Shown here piece after piece: positions 27,401 to 42,400 of a DNA stretch of 64,000 nt. A program made the translations under genes and the position numbers. The DNA comes from Mytilus californianus (Eukaryota; Mollusca; Bivalvia; Mytilida; Mytilidae), in assembly GCF_021869535.1 (NCBI RefSeq), contig NW_026262593.1:51944318-52008317 (forward strand). The letters run 5' to 3'. The stretch's first letter is position 1, and each line of letters starts with the position of its first letter. A model generated the notes under the pieces. That model was not told the DNA's origin. It saw only the letters and a list, made by a program, of their open reading frames with translations, and ran no database searches.

Positions 27401-30400
27401 GGTGTGGATGGGTGTTTACAAAATAAAGAATAGAGAATAATGAAGTGCTTAAATATAAAGAATAGAGAATAATGGACAAAAAAGTATAAAGGAAAGAGAA
27501 AAATGGCCTGAAAAAAATTAAAGAATACAGAAATGAAGGACCCCTCATTCAGACCCTCGTACATGTAATGCAATGTAGTTCTATATATTGCTTTTCAGGA
27601 CCCCTCATTCAGACCCTCGTACATGTAATGCAATGTAGTTCTATATATTGCTTTTCAGGACCCCTCATTCAGACCCTTGTACATGTAATGCAATGTAGTT
27701 CTATATATTGCTTTTCAGGACAATTCCAGATCCAAGCAGTCAGAAATTAAAGTGGGTAAAAGCTCCATTAACAGTTTTGGTTGTAAAGAAAATGTATGAT
27801 GATTCTGTGTTGTCAGCATTTAAAAAGCTTGTCTCCTGGCTTGTTGAGGTAAGATTATAACAAGGTGTACTGTATATTGCATAAAACATGTACTGTAAAT
27901 TCAGAAATTATTGCGTGCAATTATTATTGCAATCATCATACATATTGTTACATATTGTTAAAATTATAATTTCTTATGGTCAGGTGGGGGCATCATTTGT
28001 GTTTTACAGACAGTGCAACAATTACAAGTTGTACTTCAACATCACTTTTTGTCAAATCTAAAGTATGTGGAACTATATTTATGCATAAGGCAGAGCAGAG
28101 GGGGGCATTGTAAAAGAGATAGAATTATCAAAAATGAAAGATAAAAAATGTGGTTTTGCTTTTTTGTTGTGTTATGTTACTTTTTATAAAACCCAACAAA
28201 GTTAAATTCAAGTTCAAGTACTTTACTTTTTCTGATGAGTTGTTCTATATTCTATTTATATATATATATATGAACTTGCTGTACTGTTGTTTATTATAAA
28301 AAGTGTTGGATAAAAAAATAAAAAATAAATTTTTTTTTACTGTTTAAAGTATTGATCTATCTACCTATTAAAGTTTTCCCTGTCCCCTTCCTGAAGATGT
28401 GACATATCAATTCTTTTCTTTCTTATCTTGGAAAAAAATAATTAAGCTTTTGTTTTCAATAAATTTGAACACAAATTTAAATGTTAAATGAAATATAAAT
28501 TTTCTATAGGAATGTGTGCACACTTTGGCAACACCACAAAATCAAATAACCACGAAAATGCAAGTTTTCCTCAATCTTTGAAAATTTGTAAATAAATGAA
28601 TCGATGGTATATCAAACATGGATTTTAGAATTTCTTTATAAATTATGGTGTGCAAGATTTGACTATATTTGGATCTATGCAAGTTTTACATTTCTAAAGA
28701 GGTTCATGTACAGTTTATCAGATGGATGAAATTTTTTTTCTATTCTCTGAGGTCAAAATTAAATAAATTCTTTTCTTCCTTAATCTCTTTTTTTATGATT
28801 TGATTCATTTTAATTTGAATTCCTCCAAATCTGTATCAGATCAAGAAAGATTTAAAGAGAATATTCCAGGGAATTCTAGTTGGAGAATTTTACAGTATTC
28901 TGTAGTAATAGGTCAATTTAAATGTTATATTTTGACGAGTTTATAAAACTTCAATTTTTGGAAAATGACGCTATGAGCGGCATGTTTCTGATACCATTGA
29001 CCAGAACTTACGGAAGTCGATTATTGCCTCCACCTACCGCACTCGGTTTCATATTTACTATTTTACATACTAACTGGAATCTGCTTGTATTACGCTACAC
29101 TCGAACAAAGTGTTGTAGTCGGACGGGAACCAGTTTACATACTTTATTTTATTTACGAAAAAGATATCTTGACCTGTCCATTTGTTTTTTGTTATTAAAT
29201 GGTATTTAGAGCTATCCCTTTGTTATATTTTTCATATTTATTCGAGCTTTCACTTTTATGCACATGTCTTACAATCGTAAACAATCGGTATGTATATATG
29301 ATAAATAGATCCGTTTTGTTATGGTGTTGGACTTTTTACTCTCCAATGATCAGCAATCGCTAGACAAAATAGTTCTCCTAAATAATGTCAGCCTTTCATG
29401 CCATTTCAACTTTACAATCATTAAAAAAAGTGAAAATCGGAATCATTTTGATATCCAATGGATAGAAACTGGTCTTTATCCAGATTTACGAAGATTTTAA
29501 TAATCGGAAATTAGTAATACGGTTATACCCACGCTGTGCGTATGAATCTTTGTTTACAAAACAGGATTTCGGAATGTCTCTAGTTTTTAGATCGTAAGTC
29601 ACGATAAACTCAAACTGAAAGTAAACAATTTACTCACCATAAACAAGCTGAAACATTCAGTATGTCATATATTATAGGTTAAAGACGGTCCCATTCATTT
29701 AAAAAGCATTTTGAAAGTAGACGATGGGATTATTTCAGGTTTGGGGAACGAGTAAATTATCACAAAGTTCATTTCTTGACGACCTCATAATCTCATCATG
29801 TGGATGGTACAAATCAATTTTTATACGCCCGTTTACGGGACGTATTATGGTATACCGTTGTCCGTCTGTCCGTCCGTCGTCTACATGTCGGACATTAACT
29901 CAAAAACGCTTTAACCAATTTGCATAAAACTTTGGTGAATTGTTTATATCTGTTGACGTGAGCTCCCTTTCGTTTTTTTTATAAATTTTAGATTTTACGT
30001 TTCCGAATTATGGGGTTTTATTCATTAAAAAAAGGGGGATTTTGCAGTTTTCGGACAATAACTCAAGAATGCTTTCACCAACTTGCAAGAAATTGTGGTG
30101 AATTGTTTATATCTATTGACATGAGCTCCCTTCAATTTTTATATATTTTAGATTTTACGTTTCCGAGTTACAGGGTTTTATTCATAGAAAAAGGGGGATT
30201 TTCCAGTTTTCTGACAAAAAATCAAAAATGCTTTCAGCAGTTCTTATGAAACTTTGGTGAATTGTATATATCTATTGATGTAAGCTCCGTTTAGAATTTT
30301 ATAAATTTTACATTTTACATTTCTGAGTTATGGGGTTTTATTCATTAAAAAAGAGGGGATTTTCCAGTTTTCTGACAATAACTCAAAAATGCTGTCAGCA

Positions 30401-33400
30401 ATTCTCATGAAACTTTGGTGAATTGTTTATATCTATTGATGTAAGCTCCCTTTACATTTTCATAAATTTCTAATATGACATTGAGAATTAATTGAGCTTT
30501 ATTTGTTTATAGTCCGACAACAGATTTACTAAGTATTGCGCAACAGCACAGTGTATTGCACAACAGCAAGAAATCTTTAATTGAATATAAATTCAATTCA
30601 TATAACCAATTTCAAGTTCTTTGACTACATTTATTCAGAAACCTATAATATGTCAATTATTTAATTACAATCCAAATTCAGACCTGTATCAAGCTTGAAT
30701 ATTGTGTCCATTTTTGCCCCAACTGTTCAGGGTTGGACCTCTGCGGGCGTATCAAGCTGCGCTCAGCGAAGCAGTTTATTGCTGTTTGCTGTCGCTTCTC
30801 ATGTTTTGTATTTAAACGGTCGTTTATTTTTAAACCCGAACCAGGCATATGCATTCTGTAATTATGCAAATCTTCGTTCTTTGGTCAATTGGCTTATGGA
30901 TAGTTGTATCAATTTCAACTCTTACATTATTTTTATTTTAAAATATATTTGCATTACACATGCAATGGCAGTACCTTTCCAATTACTATTTATGTGTTGT
31001 GTCTTAATTAAAGTTGTAACACTTTATAGTGACTGGAAAGGGTAGAAAAGTTCATCAGATGAGAAAAGGCTGAAGATACTTCAAACGGCACCGAATCATT
31101 AGATATTGCATCTTATAAAAGGAAACTGAGATTTGGATAGTTCCACTTCAAGGTAAAAATGTTTATCACTTGCTAAATGAAATAAAAAAAATATTGTAAC
31201 ACTGTAGTTAATTAATAAAGATACTATTACGTGTATTTCTGTATTGGCCTTATTATTGGTCCTCTGCCAGCAGTATTGGCCTTCCGCTTCGCCTCAGACC
31301 AATACACCCAAGACATGGACCAATAACAAGGCCAATACAGAAATACTTACGCAATGATATTATAGAATGACAGTATGTTTCAATAGCGGGAATTAGCCCC
31401 TCAACTACTTTTTACATAAATATTAACTTCTGGCTTCAACGCTTTGTTCGTCTTGTCTGGAGATCTTGTATTGCTGTAGTTCCAGTTCAGTAAGCATTTT
31501 AGAGACGTATCCCGTCCATCCTCTTTTGACTTGTAATCTCTGGTGATAGATTTTGCCGCTTGACATTGTATCCTTTCAAGCTTTTTTTTTTTTTTTTTTA
31601 CCAAGTAGGGGTCCCATACTATGGCTCCATATTAAATTATAAGATCCATTCCTAAAGATCTAGATCATTGTTCTAATCTGACACAAATTTTAATAACTGG
31701 AATGCTACCCAAGTTGAATATATGGTGACCCACGAGAACAGCATTATCACTATTGAAATTGTGTTTAATACCATGATTGTTCAATGTCATTAACTTAAAT
31801 GGAGACAGACATTTAATGACCTGAAAGATATGAAAGGTGGTGTGGGAGTGCAAAATCAAAAACTAACTGACTATGATATATGGTTAAAGAATGAATATCA
31901 ATTACATGGGTCAACATGGTCAAGGGCAGAGTTGTTATAAAATAACAATATGGCAGAGAAGTGGTTTCAAGTTTCATATAAAGCGACCTGACTGACATGA
32001 AATAAAAAATCAAAGGAGTATCCCTATTTGTCTAATCTTCAAGGTGAAATAAAACTAGTAAAACAATATTATACTATTGTCTAAATATACAGAAATATAA
32101 TTTGCTTCAAGTAACAGAAATAACTAGGTCACTAGTAACTTATTTAATGAGTATGTGGGGTATAAGATAAAATTGAGAATGGAAATGGGGAATGTGTCAA
32201 AGAGACAACAACCCGACCACAGAACAGACAACAGCAGAAGGCCACCAACAGGTCTTCAATGCAGCGAGAAATTCCCGCACCCGGAGGCGTCCTTCAGCTG
32301 GCCCCTAAACAAATATATATACTAGTTCAGTGATAATGAACGCCATACTAAACTCCAAATTGTACACAAGAAACTAAAATTAAAAATAATACAAGACTAA
32401 CAAAGGCTAGAGGCTCCTGACTTGGGACAGGCGCAAAAATGCGGCGGGGTTAAACATGTTTATGAGATCTCAACCCTCCCCCTATACCTCTAGCCAATGT
32501 AGAAAAGTAAACGCATAACAATACGCACATTAAAATTCAGTTCAAGAGAAGTCCGAGTCTGATGTCAGAAGATGTAACCAAAGAAAATAAACAAAATGAC
32601 AATAATACATAAATAACAACAGACTACTAGCAGTTAACTGACATGCCAGCTCCAGACTTCAATTAAACTGATTGAAAGATTATGTCTTCATCATATGAAT
32701 ATCAGGCACAATCCTTCCCGTTAGGGGTTTAGTATCATACCATCATAACATATATGAGAAGAACATAACCCGTGTCATGCCAACAACTGGTTTTTAAATA
32801 AATGTGTTTAGTGCCGATGCAAAGACCCTATAAGTGAATCAATATTAACGCCAAAATATGCAATCTTTAATGACCTGACAACAGTATCGTAACTATATCC
32901 CTTCTTAATAAGTCTATTTAAAGGTTTTGTTAGTTTCAGAGGTGAATACTGACATTTTTGTGCTTTATAAAGAATATTTCCATAAAAAATTGGATGTGAA
33001 ATACCTGAACGTATAAGAAGTCTGCATGTTGAGCTATATTTACGAATGATGTCCTTATACCGATGATAAAATTTAGTAAATGTTTTGACTAGTTTGTGAT
33101 ATCGAAAACCCTGGTGTAATAATTTTTCAGTAATACATAAATTTCTCTCGTTAAAATCTATAAGAGCTTGCTAACAACAGGTTCTTCATAATCATTTGGT
33201 TTGAAAAGGATACTAGTAGTCTATATTCTTGATTTAGAAAAATGTAATTGCAAGAAAAAAATCACATTACTTAGAATACTTAAGATCATTCAGGTAGTCT
33301 TTATTTATATGTACAAAAGAACAGCCAGTAGTAATTGGATATTGTAGATCATTCAAATAGTCTTGACCTTTTTATTAGTACAAAAGAACAGCCAGTAGTC

Positions 33401-36400
33401 ATTGGATATTGTAGATCATTCCGGTAGTCTTGACCTATTTATTTATACAAAAAAACAGCCAGTAGTAATTGGATACTGTAGATCATTCAGGTAGTCTTGA
33501 CCTATTCATTTGTACTGAAAAAAACAGACACAAACGAATATCAATTATATGCTTACGAGACATGTTGCAATGTTAAAATTATTAGGACATGTGAAAATCA
33601 AGACTTGCATAAAAAATATCTCAATATTAGAGACAGTGGCGTCATTTTTCCTCAGAGCTTTCAGCTCTTTGATTTTTCTTTGTTTTATGTTATTCTTGTG
33701 TCTGATTGGAAAATTACGTAAACAATAAAAACTATTAATGATCTCCATCATTTGAACTCTTGTGGATTTAGTTGTCTCATTAGCAATCATACCATATCTT
33801 AATCTCCTTATTTTTATATCATATTTCCCAAGGGGTCATTTTGAACTGTTTAAAATGTCAAATTCTCCTTTTTTTTGACAATTGTATAATTGACATTTCT
33901 TTGGCATGATTTAACTGATTACAGTTATAAATGTTCTTTTCGTCAATTCTGTAGTTTTGCTGAAAATGATGTTACAGATATCTCAGGTGAAGTCACAGCG
34001 GGGATGGGCTCACTTCCAATGTAAAGGTATATATGGAATGGGTCCCTTTTTCAACTTGTCAAATATATGACTTGGTCAGAAATTTCTGGTTTAATATATG
34101 ACCAGACCAGTAGTTACAGACTAGATATATGACTTAGCGGGAAATTTCAGACCAAATATATTAACCCACTACACCAGAAATTTCTGACTCAATATATGAT
34201 TGGGTCACCATTTCTATGTATAAATATATGAATGGGCCAGATTTTTGGTCTTGGGCAATATATGAATGGGGTGTATTTTTCCATACAGAATTTTTTTATG
34301 AAATTTGTGTGAGACTTAAAGAAACACAAATCCCAGGAATTAATGAATAGAGCCTGTGAATAAAACATAGCTAATGGACTCTGTTTATTTTCAGTTTAAG
34401 AATATGGTAGTATACATAGAAAAGAAATATTTAGATAAAAATTACCTGCTGTCACAAGATGAAGAATTTGTTGATCATCTCAAAACAAAATTACAGACTT
34501 TTGAAGAAGGTAAGTTACTCGGCTGTCTAGACCATGTGCTCTTTGTAGTTGTTTGTCTTTCTTTGTAGTTCTGTGTTTTTATTTATTTATTGTGTAAAAC
34601 GGATTGTCCAGGACAATCAATTTTACACATCTATATCTTTGGTCTCTGATGAATAGTTTCAGAATCTATATTATTAATTTAATAAATTAATAATATAGAT
34701 TCTGAAACTATTCATCAGAGACCAAAGATATAGATGTAAGCAATTATAAGTCACCCTACATGACCTTCTGTAATGAGCGAAACCCATACCCTTAAGGATG
34801 TTGGCTCCTCTTGTTTTTGAATTTTTGCTAGATATTTGGAATCCTCTAGTTATATCCATGTACTGTCATTAAAAAATTTCCCCCACTAACCCCTACTTTT
34901 CTTTTTATACTTTACTACATATAGTTTAAAATGTCATCTTTGAAAATGCTATAAAATTCTTGTTATTTTTTCATAATTTTTTAAAGAAAAAGGGTGCCAA
35001 TGTTAAATGTATGAAAAGTCTAGAGAGAATTATTTCCCGCAAAATTTTCAATGGCTTATATCTCGAAAACAAACTTACAGACCCTTCATTTTTTTCTGCC
35101 TTTTTAGCTCTTTATTTATATACTATCAATTTATAACAGTCTTTTAAAAGGCTTGTTATTTTGAAACAGAGTAGCGAACATCCTTAAGCTAGCTACAAAA
35201 GGCCAGAGCATGACAAAATGTGAAACAATCTATACTACTAAAATAAGGAACTCCTTTTGTTTTCCACATAATTTATATTACCAATAATTAATAAGTTCCA
35301 GGTCGAATCCGATATCGATTGCAATAGCATATGTCACATGTAGTTTCCAGTTAAGTATTAGTAAGTAAATTTTATTTCAAGTTGGCATATGTACACAATA
35401 ACAGAGAAAACATGTGCTCTGATGAGCTATAACCGACTTTCATATAAAAATTATGCAGCTTCATGCAAATTCTAATAAATAAGAATAAAAAAAGCATGCA
35501 AATATAATGATAGCAACTTGTACTGTAATTCCATTTTCAATATATCCATTTTGACAGAAAGTTCAGTATGCTGTTTTTTTTGCTTGCACATTGTTGTCAA
35601 TTTAAAGGAATTCTTTGTGACTGTCATACAAGTGAGAGGTTTAGCTAGCTATAAAACTAGGTTTTAAATCCACTATTTTCTTCATAAGGCGATGCATGTA
35701 CCAAGTCAGGAATATGACAGTTGTTTTCCATTTGTTTGATGTGTTTGAGCTTTTATTTTGGCATTTGATAAGGGGCTTTCCCTTTTGAATTTTCCTTGGA
35801 CTTCAGTATTTTGTTATATTGATTTTTATCATCGTTTGTTTCAGGTATTGATGACTTAACAGGAAAAATAGATATGATTATATGTCTTGGTGGGGATGGT
35901 ACATTGTTATATGCCTCAAATTTCTTCCAGGTAAGATATCCTTTGAGAATGGGGTCATTAAAGGGGTAGACTTGTGTTATTACTCGTATGAAATGAGGGA
36001 ACTTCATACACTGTGAACAATCTACTGGTAGTTATCGCAAGCCATTTATTTCGGTGACTTTCACGAGAAAGATTACACAAATATAGATGGTTTCGAAAAT
36101 GTTAAAATTGAATCTACTCATATGAATACATCAACAACGTTAAAAAAAAAAGGCTACAAAATTTACTATAAACCTGCTAATCACAAAAAAATGAAGTCAA
36201 AAAACCAGTTTATTAACAGTATAGGAAAGTTATGAATGTTACCAAACCATGAGCATTTGTAAAATTCTCTTCATGTATATAAATTATTAACAACAAAAAA
36301 ATACACACATTTAGAGATACAGAAGACAACCATTGACAATATTGTTTTTTTGGACAGGCACATAAACTGGGGTTAAACTAGTTTTTGAGATTCAAGCCCT

Positions 36401-39400
36401 CACCGTTAAATTCCCATTTCAAATTTCAAACCTTTAGTTTGCAAAACTTTCTCCCTTACATTTCCAGCCATTCATGAATAATATATGTCAATGGGTATAC
36501 AAATGTTAAGAGTTATTTCCCTTAAAAATGTAGATGCCTCCCTAAGATGGCTCATTAATTGCCCCCCATGCATTGCGTTGAGGGGGACATAGAAATACCT
36601 GGCATATGTCCATCCTGTCTTGTAAGCGATTTCACGTGTTACGATTCTTGCCAGATTTTTGCCAAATTCATATCAAAGGTTTATATCTGCAATGTCACAG
36701 ACAATTTCTAAAATTAGTGCAGATGAATTATTTTCAAACACTTAAGCCCCATGGAAATATTAATTATAAGGAAAATTGCTTTGTAAGTAATCTCAGTCTA
36801 CATTTCTCTTAAGATATTTAAACATAGTTTTGTAACATTTTTATATGTTAGGTCAAGTGTGTTATCTGATTGTATCAGGTTTACGTACATCTGTATTTTC
36901 ACACATAGCCATTTAATACAGTTAGAGATCATCAGAGATTATATTAATTAGGAGTTATATTTAGATTTTTGTTTGACTAGTGAGCCCTAATGATTTGCAT
37001 ATGGTGCCCTAGTAAATTTATGTAAGGAGCATGGAGCACAAGGAGCCTGGATCACCGGAGCACGGACTACACGGAGCCCGGTTGCCCTAGTAGTCTATAT
37101 TTGTATACGGGCTTGTAGGAGTCATATAAAAGAGAGAAAGAGCGTGAGATAAGGGGGAGAGATAATTTATAGTGAGGAGAGGACAGTTGCGTTTATTTAG
37201 TAGAGAGTAGAGCCGTATTGTTGAGCCTGAAGTTAGATGTACATTGTGTTATACTTGTAACTTTGTTATAGTCTTATGATTTTAATAATACAGTATTGAA
37301 CTTTTATTCGACTTCGTGTTTATGTTCACTTGCAAGACTTCGTTTAGACTACACCAGGATCCATTTATTTATTTATGTGACCAAGATTCCCTTAATCACG
37401 CTACCAGTAGATTTCAAGGGTAACCCTGTTAAAGAGTATACTTGGCATTTGTCGTCCGTGTACGAGTGAAACTTAGACACCCAACAACACAACACAACCA
37501 CAAGAATACACACTTTAGTTCAAGTACCATACTTCACTTTTTCGTCACAGTTTTAAAGAACCTAAAAAAAGTTTTTTTGGTAGTTATTGCCCTTGAACAA
37601 ATAAAACATATGCAATGCAGGGGACTTTGGAACTGTTCTTTTATTTTAGATAAATCAATGTTTTATTTCAGACAAATGTTCCACCAGTAATGGCATTCAA
37701 CATGGGATCATTAGGATTTTTAACTCCATTTCCATTTGATAATTTTAAAGAACAAGTCACAAATGTTTTAGAAGGTAAGGATATAATTTATGTGGGTGGT
37801 TAATATGAGACAGCTGCAATTACAAAGTGATGAAAACATTTTAGATGTGACTGAGACATTTCACCATCAAATTGGTATTTGACTCATTTTTGTCATTGGA
37901 GGCAAACAAGATATTTTATCTGCAAAATATTTAAAGCAATCAGTTTATGATGCATTGCTAAGTTGATGTTATTTATACATATCAGTCCCATTTTTTCTAA
38001 CTTGATAAAATGACAAAATACAAACAAAAGTATTTTACCTTAGTTCTTGATTACTTTTTATTCAATAATAAGATTACATGCTTGTATAAAAATACATCGA
38101 ATATTTCCATAACAGATAATTTGCCCGAAGAAACAATGCTGATTAAGAGACAGAGATAAAATTGGTGTCTCACTCATAAGAAGATGTGGTATGAGTGCCA
38201 ATGAGACAACTCTCCATCCAAGTCAAAATTTAAACCATTATAGGTCAAAGTACGGTCTTCAACACGGAGCCTTGGCTCACACCAAACAGTAAGCTATAAA
38301 GGGCCCCAAAATTACTAGTGTAAAACCATTCAAACGGGAAAACCAACGGTCTATTCTATATAAAAAACGAGAAACACTTATGAACCACATCAACAAACGA
38401 CAACTACTGAACATCAGATTCCTGACTTTAGGACAGGTGCAAACAAATGCAGCTGGTTTAAAAGTTTTAATGGTACCAAACCTTCACCCTTTTTCTGAAA
38501 CAATAGTGTAACATCACAACATAGAAAGACACACTATAAAATATCAACTGAAATAGCTTAACTCAATCAAAGGACATAGCATGAAATATTACAATATGCA
38601 AAGAGAATTCTAATGTAATGTGGAAGCGCTTCCTGCCAAAAATGAAATCATCACTTGCTTTTATTATGTTTAAATTGAAAAAAAAAATCAATTCTTATAT
38701 TTACATGTCATTAACATTTTGAATCTGAAAGTAAAACATTAAACACAAAACTTTGGCAGAATTATGCAGTATAATCCCTCATGAAATTGATTGTCTGTGA
38801 TAAAGTTGAAGATGTCAATTTCAATGTACATGTAGATAGCTTATAGATTTTAAAAAAAATTTCATTAATTATATGTACTTGTGCGATTCAAATAAAATCA
38901 CTAAAATATCTCCTAGAGTAAATTTGTTTTAAGAAAATCAGAGTCATGGACAAGGAAAACGTGTAAAAACCCTGGCAAACTAGAAATCTTGAAGTTTAAA
39001 CTCTATGATAATACTGTGGATTCATTATTATTCTTGGGATACAACATTTGTAGGCTTCGGTTTTATTGTCGAGCATGCGACTTTTGTCGCAGAAAGCTCG
39101 ACATAGGGATAGTGATCTGGCGGCAGTGGCGGCGTTAGCTAACTTCTTAAAAGCTTTGTATTTTAGAAGGTGGAAGACCTGGATGCTTCATACTTTGTAT
39201 ATAGATGCCTTATGTTACGAAGTTTCCGTCTGTCACATGTCCATTGTCCATGACCTCATTTTCATGGTTCAGTGACTACTTGAAAAAAAAGTTAGGATTT
39301 TTTATAATGTTAATTTCTCTCTTATAATGAGTAATAGGATAACTATATTTGGTATGCCCTTACCTTGCAAGGTCCTCATGCCCGTCAGACAGTTTTCACT

Positions 39401-42400
39401 TGACCTCGACCTCATATCATGGATCACAAGGTTAAGTTTTGTGGTCAAGTCCATATCTCAGATACTAGAAGCAATAGGTCTAGCATATTCGGTGTATGGA
39501 AGGACTGTAAGGTGTACATGTCCAACTGGCAGGTGTCATCTGACCTTGACCTCATTTTCATGGTTTAGTGGTTATAGTTAAGTTTTTGTGTTTTGGTCTG
39601 TTTTTCTTATACTCTATGCGATAGGTCTACTATATTTGGTGTATGGAATGATTGTAAGGTGTACATGTCTAGCTGGCAGGTGTCTTCTTACCTTGACCTC
39701 ATTTTCATGGTTCAGTGGTCAATGTTAAATTTTTGAGTTTTGGTCTTTTTTTCTAATACTACATTGTATATGCAATAGGTCAACTATATTTGGTGTATGG
39801 AAAGATTTTATGATGTACATGTCAGTCTGGCCGGTTTTATTTGACCTTGACCTCATTTTCACGGTTCATAGCTCAATATTAAGTTTTTTGTTTTGGTCTG
39901 TTTTTCTATTACTATAAGCAATAGGTCAACTATATTTGTTGTATGGAAGGATTGCAAGCTGTACATGTCTGCCTGGCATTGTTCATCTAACCTTGACTTC
40001 ATTTTCATGGTTCATTAGTCAATGTTTAGTTTTCTTGGTTAAGTCTGTATCTTAGAAACTATAAGCAATAGGTCAACTATATTTAGTGTATTGAATGATT
40101 GTAAGGTGTACATGTATTTCTTGTTTGGTTTATATGACCTTGACCTCATTTTCTTGGATCATGTTAAGTTTATGTGATAGTTGTAGTAAAGCTTTATATT
40201 TAGAACTATCAACATAACATCATTATCAATGATCAGTAAAGAAGGCGAGACATTTCAGCTTGTGCACTCTTGTGAATTTAAATGTTCAACAAAGTACAAA
40301 TTTTCTATAGGCTTGTATGCAGACTGTAGCAAAACCACAAAATTAAATATCTATTAAATTACAATTTTTTCTCAATCCACGAAAAAAAATGAATCGCAGT
40401 AAACCACTTGGCATTATATCGTATATATATATATATTGTATATTTTTAGGTCATGCAGATCTGACATTAAGATATAGACTGAAATGTGTAGTGTGTAAAT
40501 ATGGGTCTGAATCACACAAAGTATCACATATTAAACATATCAATCATTCCGACAGTAAACAAAGTTATTTAGTAAGTATATTTTAAGATTTCTCAAATTG
40601 CTGTAATTGAGAACAGCTGGAAACTTGAGAGTAGACAGTCGAAAAATATGTTTCTACGCCTAAACAATTCGCCATTTCAGAATCTAATGAATATTGAGTA
40701 ATATTTTTAAAAGCGTACATCTTAACGTTGTGATTGGCTAATATAATATCCTAAACAATGGCAATTCAATCAATGACATCACATAATTTTCATTTAGGAA
40801 TACGAACATTGAAATACCCACAACACTTTTGAGATCTTTAGATTCTGAAACGTCAAATTGAAATAAAGGAGGGTCGTAATGGGAGTTCCTTCATGATGAA
40901 TAACGGTAAAAAATCTTGCCAAATGACGTTAACGGTAATTTTTGGTGCATGACGATAAAATGTACACTTTCTTTATGACGATAAAAAATCGACTGATTTT
41001 GAAGAATCACATTAAATTCTTTCCAAAAATAACAGTAACGGTTAATTATTTGAAACCTCTGATAAGGATATTTTTTGAAGAATCACAATAAAATTTTAAT
41101 AAATTTGAAGCTATCAGTAATCGAAAATGATGGTTAGACGCCTGACGGTAAAGGGCATTCCTACCCTTATAAAGGGCAGTTGGACATGTGGATTTGAAAG
41201 TGGCATTACTGCCAAATTCATTACTACCACATTGACTCAAACTTGTTTAAAACATACTAAAATATTTACCAGAATTACAGAAAACAAGTACCAATGCTTA
41301 AAATTGTAATAAAGTATAAGTACTTTGTGCCTAATCTAATTAACAATTGAGCTGACCTCTGACCTCTGCCAATGGTCATGTGACCTGATATAAACCCCCC
41401 TCCTCCCCCCCCCCCAAAAAAAAACAAAAAACAAAAAACAAACAAACAAAAATTGACAAACGCGCACATGCAACAGTATTATGATGATATTTCTAGGCTT
41501 GATTGGTTTTATGTCATAGATTGAATAAAAATTTGTTAATAAACATATAAATACCTGTATACAAATGATTTTGTGGGCGGAATCACTCAAGGAAATGGGT
41601 CTTTCTGGTAGCTCTGTTGTTAATTTTTTCAATTTTGACATTTTTTTCATTTTAATAACCAATCATGTTGAGCACATGCGCATTTAATAACCAACTAAAG
41701 ATCAAATTAAAGGTTGCATGCATATGGACCCAAATGAGGTTTAATTATTGTTTCTCAAGGCAATGATATATCAGCAATGATCTTGATCTTATTTTTACAA
41801 AATTGAACCAAACTGGCTGCTAATAGTGATATATTATTTCAATATTCTACTTTCATTAATGCTTGAAACAAACAAAAAATCATACTTAAAATTTTTTGAC
41901 TACATTACATAAATCCACAAAAATTGAGACCCACAAAAACATGAATTCTGAGAACAGTTGTAACTTTTAGTAAATATGAAGTAATAATGATGTTAATATG
42001 TTTTAGGTTTTAAATGAAGTCGTTGTCGACCGTGCACAATCACCGTACCTTAGTAATGTAGACCTATTTGTAGAAGGAAGACTTGTTACATCAGTTCAAG
42101 GAGATGGTTTGTACTGAATTATCATGCTACTTTTTATATTTAATAGCAAACTGACTATGTGCATTATTTGTCATATTAAGATACAGACTTTAGGGACTGA
42201 TGTTCAGTGGTTGTCGATTGTTGATGTGGTTCATAAGTGTTTCTTGTTTCTCGTTTTTTTATATAGATTAGACCGTTGGTTTTCCTGTTTGAATGGTTTT
42301 ACACTAGTCATTTTTGGGGCCCTTTATAGCTTGCTGTTAAGTGTGAACCAAGACTACAGGTTGAAGGCTGTACTTTGACCTATAATGGTTTACTTTTACA

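Larger units (their letters stand above)
6426..27718 (+). other. NADK: NADK intron A-B, 21.3 kb, hosting IDUA and many repeats
   Basis: This is the largest intron seen in the gene. It contains the complete IDUA gene in the same orientation, the longer PLE copy in antisense, two Helitron-like elements with their satellite arrays, and several miniature elements. Stretches with nothing recognisable are about 8.24-9.88 kb, 12.42-12.98 kb, 14.3-17.0 kb and 17.5-18.35 kb; these are AT-rich with only homopolymers. Confidence 0.7.
27849..34394 (+). other. NADK: NADK intron B-C
   Basis: It holds a Helitron-like element (29.8-30.8 kb), a foldback hairpin (31.2 kb), the second PLE copy (32.2-33.2 kb), a 67-bp minisatellite (33.3-33.5 kb) and a diverged tandem region with ATATATGACTTGGTCAGAAA-like units at about 34060-34285. 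The 27.86-29.8 kb stretch has no recognisable gene; a 95-codon frame at 28922-29209 matches nothing I know. Confidence 0.6.

Noticed and set aside
27568..27750. Frame with a 20-residue repeat [11 protein letters not shown]
   Set aside because: It is the 60-bp acceptor array translated in a chance frame; exon B is read in a different phase.
28922..29209. 95-codon plus-strand frame inside NADK intron B-C
   Set aside because: No similarity to NADK or any family that I recognise; phase would not fit between exons B and C.
37649..37671. Alternative TTTTAG acceptor 22 bp before exon E
   Set aside because: Use would shift the frame; the inner acceptor matches the conserved protein exactly.
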